A stretch of DNA of 40,994 bases from Candidatus Rothia avicola (lineage in GTDB: Bacteria; Actinomycetota; Actinomycetes; Actinomycetales; Micrococcaceae). Under the pieces are notes generated by a model. That model saw only the letters and a list, made by a program, of their open reading frames with translations. It had not been told where the DNA came from and searched no databases. Shown here piece by piece: positions 1 to 7,069 of the stretch (position 1 is the stretch's first letter; every line of letters starts with the position of its first letter). The stretch is from assembly GCA_019115985.1 (NCBI GenBank), contig DXCN01000077.1, positions 1 through 40,994 of the forward strand, given 5' to 3'. A program made the position numbers and the translations under genes.

Positions 1-370
1 CGTTGAAGTAGGCGGGGACGGTGATGACGGCGTCGGTAACCTTGTCGTTCAGGTAGGCTTCAGCATCGCCCTTGAGCTTCATGAGGATACGGGCTGAGAT
101 TTCCTGGGCGGTGTACTTCTTGCCATCGATATCGATGGTCCAGTCGGTGCCCATGTGGCGCTTGACGGAGGCGATGGTGCGGTCAACGTTGGTGACTGCC
201 TGACGCTTTGCGACGTCGCCCACCAGAACTTCGCCGTCCTTTGAGAAAGCTACGACGGAGGGGGTGGTGCGGGCACCTTCTGCGTTGGCGATGACGATGG
301 GCTCGCCACCTTCGAGGACTGATACAACTGAGTTGGTAGTACCGAGGTCAATACCTACTGCACGTGACAT
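1..370 (-). CDS. dnaK: Molecular chaperone DnaK (Hsp70), N-terminal part, cut by window edge
   Basis: Only the first 123 codons are present; the gene runs off the left edge. The start of the protein reads [16 protein letters not shown], the phosphate-1 loop of the Hsp70 nucleotide-binding domain, followed by [20 protein letters not shown] and [10 protein letters not shown], all hallmarks of DnaK. The chaperone binds unfolded peptides in an ATP-driven cycle in the cytoplasm with DnaJ and GrpE. The ATG at 370 is preceded by AAGGAG five bases upstream, which fixes the start. Two HAIR-type inverted repeats lie upstream, so HspR repression is expected; in actinobacteria dnaK usually leads a dnaK-grpE-dnaJ-hspR operon, which would continue to the left. 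Confidence 0.98.
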   Translation of the reverse strand, partial: MSRAVGIDLGTTNSVVSVLEGGEPIVIANAEGARTTPSVVAFSKDGEVLVGDVAKRQAVTNVDRTIASVKRHMGTDWTIDIDGKKYTAQEISARILMKLKGDAEAYLNDKVTDAVITVPAYFN

Positions 371-413
371 GTTTACTCCTTATGGTTTGGTTATCTGTAC
401 ATCTTTCAAACAA

Positions 414-434
414 GTTGAGTCTTGCAGGCTCAAC
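414..434 (-). promoter_or_regulatory. HAIR operator (HspR site), dnaK-proximal
   Basis: Inverted repeat GTTGAGT - 7 bases - GCTCAAC, a close match to the HAIR consensus CTTGAGT-N7-ACTCAAG bound by the heat-shock repressor HspR. It lies 44 bases upstream of the dnaK start codon, where a bound repressor would block the transcript. Confidence 0.85.
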
Positions 435-484
435 TCGTTTGTCTTGATATCTAGTTTGCCATGTTTTAAGCAGAAGTCAACAGA

Positions 485-505
485 ATTGAGTCAAAAAGAC
501 TCAAC
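485..505 (-). promoter_or_regulatory. HAIR operator (HspR site), distal, next to a -35-like box
   Basis: Inverted repeat with perfect inner arms TTGAGT - 7 bases - ACTCAA. A -35-like TTGACT (reverse strand, 475-480) lies directly downstream of it, between the two HAIR sites, so the pair probably brackets the dnaK promoter. The -10 element is not clear-cut. Confidence 0.88.
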
Positions 506-529
506 TTTTTTGCGCAGTTCAAGTTTAAG

Positions 530-760
530 CTAGTGGGGAGCGGACGGACACCCGCCGAAGACGCCGGAAAACATAAGCCCCAACAGGATAGCTATGGCAA
601 CACCGATAGCCAGCATCCCTCCAATAAGCAGACCCATGTTTTTCTTTTTCGGGTCAGCAGGAGGCTGAGGCACGAGGCCGCCGATAAGGGTATCGGGCGC
701 CTGAGTGTCGGGCACGGGGTGTGCCAACACCATATTGGGCGGGTAGCGCCACATGTACAT
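530..760 (-). CDS. Small proline-rich single-pass membrane protein, unknown
   Basis: A 76-residue frame lying directly upstream of the dnaK control region. The first 40 residues are rich in proline and polar residues and end in the basic stretch PKKKN. A single hydrophobic segment of about 24 residues follows (roughly 43-66), with a short tail containing one cysteine. This layout fits a small membrane protein with a cytoplasmic N-terminus. No clear ribosome binding site precedes the ATG at 760 or the second one at 754, and other frames overlap, so the gene itself is uncertain. The strong hairpin at 800-834 separates it from the helicase gene upstream. I do not recognise a family. Confidence 0.45.
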   Translation of the reverse strand: MYMWRYPPNMVLAHPVPDTQAPDTLIGGLVPQPPADPKKKNMGLLIGGMLAIGVAIAILLGLMFSGVFGGCPSAPH

Positions 761-1117
761 GCGTACGGTCGTGGGAAGCAGGTTTTAGGTGAGGTACGCA
801 AAAGCCCCGCAGGTGTGTGGCCTGCGGGGCTTTTGTCATCTCGAAAGAACTCAAGAAACTGAGTGTCTGGTGCTGCTCTTCTCGGTTCACTGCTGTATGA
901 ACCGGGCAAACCTTTTTGCCTCAGAGCCACCATCAAGTGTGTGTACCTGTAAGACTATACACAGGTTGCCCTTATTCTTCCGCCTTAGAGCGAACTTTTT
1001 ACCACTTTTTATTCAGCTTCTCGGCTCGCCCACCTTTTCCCGAAAGCTTCATGTTCGGGGCACCCTGGCCGCGTCCGCCCAGCGAGCGCGAACCCTGCGT
1101 GTTTTTCCTCCTGTTCC
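761..1117. other. Intergenic stretch between small membrane protein and SNF2 helicase
   Basis: No convincing gene. It contains the terminator at 800-834, an ACTCA-N6-TGAGT inverted repeat near 850-866 (the arms are in the wrong order for a HAIR site), and a small CCCGAA/TTCGGG hairpin near 1039-1059. The 280 bases between the helicase stop and the terminator would form a long 3' untranslated tail. Confidence 0.5.
800..834. terminator. Bidirectional intrinsic terminator
   Basis: A perfect 14-bp stem, AAAAGCCCCGCAGG and its complement, encloses a 7-base loop. The flanking A and T runs give a U-tract on either strand. It would end the leftward transcript of the SNF2 helicase gene. Confidence 0.85.
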
Positions 1118-3769
1118 CTAACCCTCAGCCGTCCCCTCACTATCGGCTACGGGTGCGGCGGCGTCCAGGCCGAGGCGGGCGCATTCGTCCGCGATGATTT
1201 GGGCGGCCATCTTGGAGTCGGAGATATCGACGGCTTCGGCGGCGCCGTCCTTGGAGGCTGAGATGCGGGCGTATTCGTCGAAGAGTTGGGATTTGAGGCC
1301 GAGGAGTTCAATCATGCGCTCATCGACGGTGTTGGCGCCGAGTAGGCGGTAGACGTCGACGGCGTGGGTTTGGCCCATGCGGTGGGCGCGGGCGATGGCT
1401 TGGGCTTCGATGGTGGGTTTGAACTGGGGTTCGGCGAGGATGACGACGGAGGCTGATTGGATGTTGAGTCCGGCGCCTGCTGCGGTGATTTGGGCAAGTA
1501 GGACGGAGCCGGGGGCGGCGGCCTTGAGCCTGTCAACGGCGGCTTGGCGTTCGGCCGGGGGCATGGCGCCGGTGATGGTTCCGATGGTTTTGGTGCCGAG
1601 GGCAGTTTCGAGGCGGGTGAGGACGGAGAGGAAGAAGGAGAAGACGAGCACTTGGCGGCCTGCGCTGGTGGCTTCTTCAACGATTTCGAGCAGGCGGGTG
1701 AGCTTGGCGGAGTCCTCTGAGGCCCAGGCGGCACGGCGCATGAGGGCGAAGTTGCCTTCGGCAACGGCGGCCCGGTAGGCATCTGCGTCAGCTGGGGTGA
1801 GTTCGAGCCAGTCGCGGTGCTCGGTCATGTCGGGCAGTTCGGAGAGCACGTCTTTTTGGTTGCGGCGCAGGTAGGCGGGGGCGATGCGGGCGCGGAATTC
1901 GCTGGCGAGCAGGTTTTCCAGGCCTTGACCTGTAACGAGGTCGGGTTGGAGGTAGTCGACGAGGGTGACGAATTCTGAGACACGGTTTTCCATGGGGGTG
2001 CCGGAGAGTAGGACGGCGTAGTCGGCGGCTCTCACGAGGTCGGCGACTTTTTGGGAGCGTTGGGCGCTCTTGTTTTTCACCAAGTGGGCTTCGTCGGCGA
2101 TGACGGCGTCGGCGCGCCAGGTGGCATCGGCGTAGAGGCGGGCCCCGTCGTAGGTGGTGATGAGCAGGCCACCGTTGGCTTTCCAGGCGGTGAGGGCGGC
2201 ATCGCGGGCGTCCCCGTGAGCTAGGTGGGTGGGGATTGCGGTGAATTTTTCGGTTTCGCGCTGCCAGTTGATGACCAGGGAGGCCGGGCAGACGACGATG
2301 AAGTGGGTTTTGCCGGTGTTGGTGAGGTGAGTGAGGGCGGCGAGGGTTTGCATGGTTTTGCCCAAGCCCATTTCGTCGCCGAGGATTACTTTTTTCTGGG
2401 CGAGCATGAATTTGGCGCCGTAGGTTTGGTAGCCGCGCAGGGTGGCGGCCAGGCCGGTGAGGTTGAGGGGGTACTTGCGGATGCGCTCGAAGATTTCAGC
2501 CGGTAGGTAGGCGTCGCCGAGGGTTTCTTTGCCCAGGTAGTGGGCGAGCAGGGCCTGGTGGGTGGCGGGGTCGGCGAGGTAGCCGGCCCAGGCGGCGTCG
2601 GGACTGAGCCAGGTGGCTGCGGGGACGGCCAGGGGGCTCAGTTCCCGGCAGCGGGCAAGGTCGGCGCGGAGCTGGTTGAGGTCGGTCAGGTCGTCACCGA
2701 CGGCCACAAAGAGGGGGCCGGACGCCGGGGTCGGCTGGGTGAGCAGGGGCGCGTATGAGGTCAGGCGGTCGAAGAGGTCGGAGTCGCCGAGGGCGGCGTC
2801 GATGGTGCGCAGGCGGTCAAGGCCGATGAGGATTCGTTCGGCGGCGGGGGTGCGGGTTTCGCCCAGGTTCTCTTTTTCCTGGCCTGCTGCTTCGTCAAGT
2901 AGGCGGGTGGCGGCGGCGTAAATCTGGTTGGCGGTGGTTTCGCCGATACCGGGTATGCGAGTCAGGGCGGTGGCGCTGCCCTGGGCGAGGACGTCGGCAA
3001 CCGTGGTGAGGCCGGCGTCCGCAAGGGGCGCGGTGCGGACGGTACCGCTGGTGAGGTCGCGGAGTTTTTCAACGGGTACGCCTGCGAGGGTGAGGGTGGC
3101 CCGCTCTGCTTTGAGGGCCTGCATGTCACCGCTCATGCCGGTGAGCAGCTGGGCACGTTCGGGGGTGTTGAGGGCTCCCCAGACCGCCAGGAAGGCGGCG
3201 TGGTCTGCGGTGCTGACTTCTTCCCAGTACGGGGAGGCCCAGTTTTCCCCGGCGTAGCGGGCAAGGGCCGGGGCGGCGGCGTCCTTAACACCTAATGTGT
3301 TGGCGGCGAAGGCCGCATCGGGGGTGAGGGCGGTGAGCTGGTCTGCCTGGGCAAAGAGCGGGGTGAGGCGGGTGAGGGCACCGGAGGCGGACGCCAGCCG
3401 CTCAGCGAGCACCGCGCTGGCGGCTTCTGCGGCGCGGCGCTTTTGGCCGCCAAAGAATCGGCCCAGCAGGCCGCCACTCCCGGCCTGGATGTCTGCCAGA
3501 AGGGCAGGAAGGTTGTCGCCTGCTGCGGCGAGGGTGCGCAGGTCATCGTGCAGGGAGGGGTTTTGGTTGCGCCAGAACTGCTGGGTGAGCCAGGTGGATA
3601 GGTTCTCGATAGAAGCGGGCGCCAAGGGGGCGAAGCGGTAGAGGGAGCCTGCGTAGCCCTCGGGCAGGGTAAAGCGCAGGGCGGTGGGGGCGGCTAGGGC
3701 CGCGAGGGTGGCTTGGCTGCGCTGGCTGGCGTGGAGCAGGGCTGTGCCCTGGGCTTCTTCGGTGCTCAT
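1118..3769 (-). CDS. SNF2/Rad54-family DNA helicase/ATPase with HhH motif
   Basis: 883 residues. The C-terminal two thirds form a two-lobe SNF2 motor: Walker A in GDEMGLGKT near residue 465, the DEAH box in VIADEAHLVKN near 558, the motif III region LLSGTPMENRVSE soon after, and motif VI in IARAHRMGQTHAVDVYRL near 795. The N-terminal third is not a known catalytic domain but includes a helix-hairpin-helix sequence, IPGIGETTANQI, near 275, suggesting DNA binding. Such proteins translocate on double-stranded DNA using ATP; roles in repair or restriction of foreign DNA are possible, but no nuclease or methylase partner is adjacent. The ATG at 3769 has AGAGGAAC upstream. It is divergent from the P-loop gene at 3861. 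Confidence 0.93.
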   Translation of the reverse strand: MSTEEAQGTALLHASQRSQATLAALAAPTALRFTLPEGYAGSLYRFAPLAPASIENLSTWLTQQFWRNQNPSLHDDLRTLAAAGDNLPALLADIQAGSGGLLGRFFGGQKRRAAEAASAVLAERLASASGALTRLTPLFAQADQLTALTPDAAFAANTLGVKDAAAPALARYAGENWASPYWEEVSTADHAAFLAVWGALNTPERAQLLTGMSGDMQALKAERATLTLAGVPVEKLRDLTSGTVRTAPLADAGLTTVADVLAQGSATALTRIPGIGETTANQIYAAATRLLDEAAGQEKENLGETRTPAAERILIGLDRLRTIDAALGDSDLFDRLTSYAPLLTQPTPASGPLFVAVGDDLTDLNQLRADLARCRELSPLAVPAATWLSPDAAWAGYLADPATHQALLAHYLGKETLGDAYLPAEIFERIRKYPLNLTGLAATLRGYQTYGAKFMLAQKKVILGDEMGLGKTMQTLAALTHLTNTGKTHFIVVCPASLVINWQRETEKFTAIPTHLAHGDARDAALTAWKANGGLLITTYDGARLYADATWRADAVIADEAHLVKNKSAQRSQKVADLVRAADYAVLLSGTPMENRVSEFVTLVDYLQPDLVTGQGLENLLASEFRARIAPAYLRRNQKDVLSELPDMTEHRDWLELTPADADAYRAAVAEGNFALMRRAAWASEDSAKLTRLLEIVEEATSAGRQVLVFSFFLSVLTRLETALGTKTIGTITGAMPPAERQAAVDRLKAAAPGSVLLAQITAAGAGLNIQSASVVILAEPQFKPTIEAQAIARAHRMGQTHAVDVYRLLGANTVDERMIELLGLKSQLFDEYARISASKDGAAEAVDISDSKMAAQIIADECARLGLDAAAPVADSEGTAEG

Positions 3770-3860
3770 GTGTTCCTCTGGTTGTCAGTGGAGCCGGTTG
3801 GCTTGTTTCTCATTATGGCCTAGCAGGTCGCCCCGGTGCGGTAGCCTGAGGGCAGTAGTT

Positions 3861-4475
3861 ATGGCAAATGTGAAGGAGGCCGGGGTGCTTGAGCTAACGG
3901 GGCTAGATTCGCTCGGTGAGGTGGTGGTACAGGCCCACCAGCCGGTGCAGGGTGGGCGGCCGCTGTTGGTGGCGATTGACGGACGCAGCGGGTCGGGTAA
4001 AACTACCCTGGCTGCTGAGCTGGCTACCTGGTTGAGCAAGCGGGGTATCGCGGTCGCGATCTTTCATTTAGAAGGCCTCTACCAGGGCTGGAGCGGGCTG
4101 GCGCAGGCTACCCTGGTGTGGCAGCAGCTTGCCGAGGCCGTGGCGGACGGACGCGCCAGCTCCCCCGAGACTGCCCCGCACTGGTTTGGCTGGGATTGGT
4201 CTAGCTCTCAGGCAACCGGACCACACCCCTTTACCGCTGCCCAGCAGGCGGTAGGCGGTGTGCTCATCGCTGAAGGGGTGGGAGCCCTGACCGGCACCCA
4301 CGATGTGGGTGTTTTCGTGGAGCTTGATACCGCACGCCGCAGGCAGCGGGCCCTAGCCCGGGACGGAGAAACCTACCGCCCCTACTGGGACATGTGGGCA
4401 GAACAAGAAGCCGACCTGTTGGAGAGCTACGCCAGCGCCTATGCGGGGGTGGGCGTCCGCTATATTCAGCAGTAG
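3861..4475 (+). CDS. P-loop NTPase, uridine kinase-like
   Basis: About 204 residues. A Walker A motif, GRSGSGKTT, sits near residues 40-48 after the strand LLVAIDG, the layout of uridine kinase/phosphoribulokinase-like nucleotide or small-molecule kinases. The acidic strand that follows, IFHLEGLYQGW, and the later GVLIAEGVGAL resemble the family's substrate-binding and Walker B-like strands. The C-terminal RRRQRALARDGETY is the kind of basic lid seen in these enzymes. The substrate is not evident. Two starts are credible: ATG 3861 with GAGGG eight bases upstream, and GTG 3885 with an ideal AAGGAGG five bases upstream, which would remove eight residues. It is divergent from the SNF2 helicase across a 91-base gap. 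Confidence 0.8.
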   Translation: MANVKEAGVLELTGLDSLGEVVVQAHQPVQGGRPLLVAIDGRSGSGKTTLAAELATWLSKRGIAVAIFHLEGLYQGWSGLAQATLVWQQLAEAVADGRASSPETAPHWFGWDWSSSQATGPHPFTAAQQAVGGVLIAEGVGALTGTHDVGVFVELDTARRRQRALARDGETYRPYWDMWAEQEADLLESYASAYAGVGVRYIQQ

Positions 4476-4587
4476 GTCATATTTTTTCATTTCTGCAATA
4501 TCACATTAGTTTCCCTATCAAATAAGAAACCGGCAGACGTAGAATGGACGGGTTGAAAACCGCCCGCAAGAGGAAGACCCACCGCCG

Positions 4588-5124
4588 ATGACCTCAGCCG
4601 CCGCACCTCATCGGGGCCTGCCGCCGATTGCAATTATTACCCTGTCCTCGCTCACGGCTGTGGGACCGCTGGCCATTGATATGTACCTGGCAGCGCTCCC
4701 AGCTATCGCGGTTAATTTGGGGACCACTACCGCCTACGCCCAGCTGACCCTGACCGCCTTCATGGTGGGTATGGGCACCGGGCAGTTTATCGTGGGGCCG
4801 CTTTCAGACAAGACCGGCCGCCGCCTGCCCCTGCTCATCGGCGGCTTCGTGCTGGCTCACGGTACCTGGCGCGATATTTTCAAGGTCATTAGCGTCATTA
4901 TCGCTATTTCCTTGGTGCTGGTTCTCTTCTTTATCAAGGAGTCCCTGCCCGCTGACAAGCGCCGCACCGGCTCCCTGCTCTCAGCCTACACCGGCATTAT
5001 TGAGGTCGCCCGAATCCGCCCCATGGCCTGCGCGATGGTGGGGTTTGCGGCCCTCAGCGCTCTGAGCCTAGCCACTACGCCGCGGGCCGAGAGCGACTAC
5101 GCGCTTGACCGGCCCAAGCCCTAG
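4588..5124 (+). pseudogene. Bcr/CflA-type MFS drug-efflux pump, internally deleted and truncated
   Basis: The frame starts as a normal Bcr/CflA drug:proton antiporter (AIDMYLAALPAI; GPLSDKTGRRLPLLIGG, the MFS motif A loop). Straight after GGFVLA it jumps to GTWRDIFKVISVI, which in intact proteins lies about 100 residues further on, at the start of helix 6. It then keeps the central loop (IKESLPADKR) and one more partial helix before ending in unrelated residues. Only 178 residues remain of the roughly 400 expected, with about helices 3-5 and the C-terminal half missing. The reading frame is preserved across the deletion. It cannot form a 12-helix transporter, so I call it a pseudogene. Confidence 0.85.
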
Positions 5125-5142
5125 CAGCCACCTACCCCACCG

Positions 5143-6024
5143 CTAACCGCGCGCCAGGTAGCCCAGCAGTTCTTCGGTCAGGGCCTTATCGGTGGCCACG
5201 GGAGTGCCGTTGAGGTGGGTAACCGGCGCCAGTAGACGCACCGAGGACGCCAGCCACACGGCGTCCGCCTCCAGCAGGTCCTGGGGGTAGAGGGGCCCGT
5301 AGCCGAGCTCCCACCCGGCGGCGCGAGCGCCCGCAAAGATAGCGCCCTGGGTGGTGCCGGGCAGAATGCCGTGGGCCGGTTCGGGGGTGTAGAGCACCTT
5401 CTTCTGCCCCTCGGTCTTGGCAACGATGACCGATGAGGTTGCCCCCTCAAGAATGCGGCGGTCGTTGGTCACCCAGATGGCGTCGTCCGCACCGTGTTTA
5501 CCCACATAGCGCAGTACCGACATGTTGATGGCGTAGGAGAGGGTCTTGGCTCCGGCCAGGAGCCAGGGGTAGGCGGAATCTTCGGCGGGGTCGTGGCCGC
5601 GCGGTAGCAGCATGACCCTCACCCCCTGCTCGCGCTGACGCAGAATCGTGGGTGAGGACGGGGCCACGGTCACCCAGGCGTGGGGGCCAGCTTCAACGGT
5701 ACCGCGGGAGATGATGATTTTGACGGTGTGCTCTTCACCCAGCACGGTCTGGGGCCCCTGGGCAGCGGCATCGACGGCCAGCTGCACGGCAGCCCGCAGA
5801 TTGTCTTCAGCGGGCAGGGGCAGGTCGAGTAGGCGGGCGGAACCAGCCAGGCGAGTTAGGTGGGCTTCACATTTACGGACGCGGCGGTTAGCGGCCAGCA
5901 TGGTTTCAAAGACGCCGTCGCCGCGGGTCAGCCCCTGGTCCTCAATATTGATGAGGGGGGCGGTGGCATCGACCAGTTCACCGGCGGGGTTGGCTTCAGT
6001 TAGCATCACAACGGTTGTAGTCAT
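5143..6024 (-). CDS. pabC: Class IV PLP aminotransferase, probable aminodeoxychorismate lyase
   Basis: 293 residues with the fold-type IV layout: DQGLTRGDGVFETM near the N-terminus, the PLP lysine in GAKTLSYAINM near residue 158, LEGATSSVIVAK, and ILPGTTQGAIF. In this family the choice lies between 4-amino-4-deoxychorismate lyase (p-aminobenzoate for folate), branched-chain aminotransferase and D-amino acid aminotransferase. Length and motifs best fit the actinobacterial lyase-like group, but the substrate is not certain. The annotated ATG at 6024 directly abuts GGAGGT, an unusually short spacing, so initiation may use a nearby codon (a second ATG lies 18 bases inside). It is preceded by a structured leader of about 180 bases. 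Confidence 0.82.
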   Translation of the reverse strand: MTTTVVMLTEANPAGELVDATAPLINIEDQGLTRGDGVFETMLAANRRVRKCEAHLTRLAGSARLLDLPLPAEDNLRAAVQLAVDAAAQGPQTVLGEEHTVKIIISRGTVEAGPHAWVTVAPSSPTILRQREQGVRVMLLPRGHDPAEDSAYPWLLAGAKTLSYAINMSVLRYVGKHGADDAIWVTNDRRILEGATSSVIVAKTEGQKKVLYTPEPAHGILPGTTQGAIFAGARAAGWELGYGPLYPQDLLEADAVWLASSVRLLAPVTHLNGTPVATDKALTEELLGYLARG

Positions 6025-6240
6025 ACCTCCAAGCCTAACCCTTAACGCTGATGCTCCCGCGGCAACCTGGCGTTAGGGGTTACGGAGCGGGAGCACCTGA
6101 TGCGAGCATCGCGTGCGGCGCGAGCGTGCTTCGAGTCCTCTGGTCGGAGGCTCGGAGTCGTTGGCCCGAGGTCACCCAACGTGGGGCTTGGTGACCGGGT
6201 ACACACTTTCAATCTAACGCGGCTCGCGGGTCTTTCTCAA
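6025..6240 (-). promoter_or_regulatory. Promoter and highly structured leader of the pabC-like gene
   Basis: On the reverse strand a good promoter is visible: TTGAGA (6235-6240) and TAGATT (6211-6216) with an 18-base spacer. The leader that follows folds strongly. It has a GGTCACC/GGTGACC stem (6170-6196), a CGAGCCTC/GAGG-type hairpin near 6140, and two long interleaved stems next to the ribosome binding site. In the second of these, 6087-6095 pairs with 6052-6060 (9 of 9), and 6070-6082 pairs with 6037-6049 (12 of 13). I do not recognise a known riboswitch class. Confidence 0.6.
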
Positions 6241-6268
6241 AGATTTTTGGACTTTTCAGCTCATATTT

Positions 6269-7069
6269 TTACTGCCATACCCAGGTGAGGGTGCCAGTAA
6301 GGCCCGATGTCACATAGCCGATGATGAGCGTTCCCAGACAGCACAGCAGGAAGGTCACATCGTCCCTGCTGTAGACGGGAACGCGGGCCCAGGTGCGGGG
6401 CCCGGCACCGAAGCCGCGAGCTTCCATGGTGACAGCCAGACGGGTGCCCCGTCGGATAGCCTGCACCAGTAGAGCAAAGGTCTGCCCGGCCAGGGTGCGG
6501 ACGCGGCGGAGCAGGGAGTCACTTGCCCCTAGCCCGCGGGCCCGCCGCGCCTGCCCCAGGGTGTGCCATTCGCTGAACATGAGCCCCAGCAGGCGCAGGG
6601 CGGCCAGGGCCGCCAGGACGAAGCGGGCCGGCAGTTTAGCTGTCTGTGCCAGGGAGTCGCCCAGGTGGGTGGGGTCGGTGGTGGTGATGAGCAAGAGGCT
6701 GGGAAGAATCAGGGCCAGGCCACGAACCATCAGGGAGATACCCATGGCAAGGGAGTCGGTGGTAATCCAGATGAACCCCACCTGGAGTACCGTCTCCCCC
6801 GTTTTATCGGCGATGAGCGAGGTGGACCAGCCGGTGAGCAGGGTACCGATGAGCAGGGGCCAGAAGCGAGCCAGCAGGGCAAAGGGCTGCACGCCCCAGG
6901 CTTTGAGCAGGGCCAGTTCAAGAGCAAATACCACCAGGGCTGTGCCCCAGTCTTTGATGAGCAGCAGCCCTATCGATAGCAGGAAGGTAGCCAGCAGTTT
7001 GGTGCCCGCGTTGAGCTTTCCGGCGCGGCTACGGTGGGCAGGGCCTAGCGCGAAAAGGTCAAGAGCCAT
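6269..7069 (-). CDS. ykoC: ECF transporter transmembrane subunit EcfT (YkoC-like)
   Basis: 266 residues with several membrane helices (about 25-60, 66-88, 100-130 and the C-terminus) and the two charged coupling motifs of EcfT proteins, QARRARGLG near 180 and VTMEARGFG near 225, which dock in the grooves of the two ATPase domains. It overlaps the end of the ATPase gene by 11 bases, so the two are translationally coupled. With the ATPase and S component upstream it forms a group I ECF importer under TPP-riboswitch control, which points to a thiamine precursor such as hydroxymethylpyrimidine. Confidence 0.93.
   Translation of the reverse strand: MALDLFALGPAHRSRAGKLNAGTKLLATFLLSIGLLLIKDWGTALVVFALELALLKAWGVQPFALLARFWPLLIGTLLTGWSTSLIADKTGETVLQVGFIWITTDSLAMGISLMVRGLALILPSLLLITTTDPTHLGDSLAQTAKLPARFVLAALAALRLLGLMFSEWHTLGQARRARGLGASDSLLRRVRTLAGQTFALLVQAIRRGTRLAVTMEARGFGAGPRTWARVPVYSRDDVTFLLCCLGTLIIGYVTSGLTGTLTWVWQ

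Noticed and set aside
533-862. Forward frame overlapping the small membrane protein
   Set aside because: It crosses the terminator hairpin and antisense gene, has no ribosome binding site and shows no recognisable domain.
1312-1782. Long overlapping frames inside the SNF2 gene
   Set aside because: High-GC codon bias creates long open frames on other frames; the compositions are Pro/Ser/Arg-rich with no family match.
6100-6288. 62-residue forward frame and a possible tRNA in the pabC leader
   Set aside because: The frame has no ribosome binding site or family, and no cloverleaf with a T-arm could be built.
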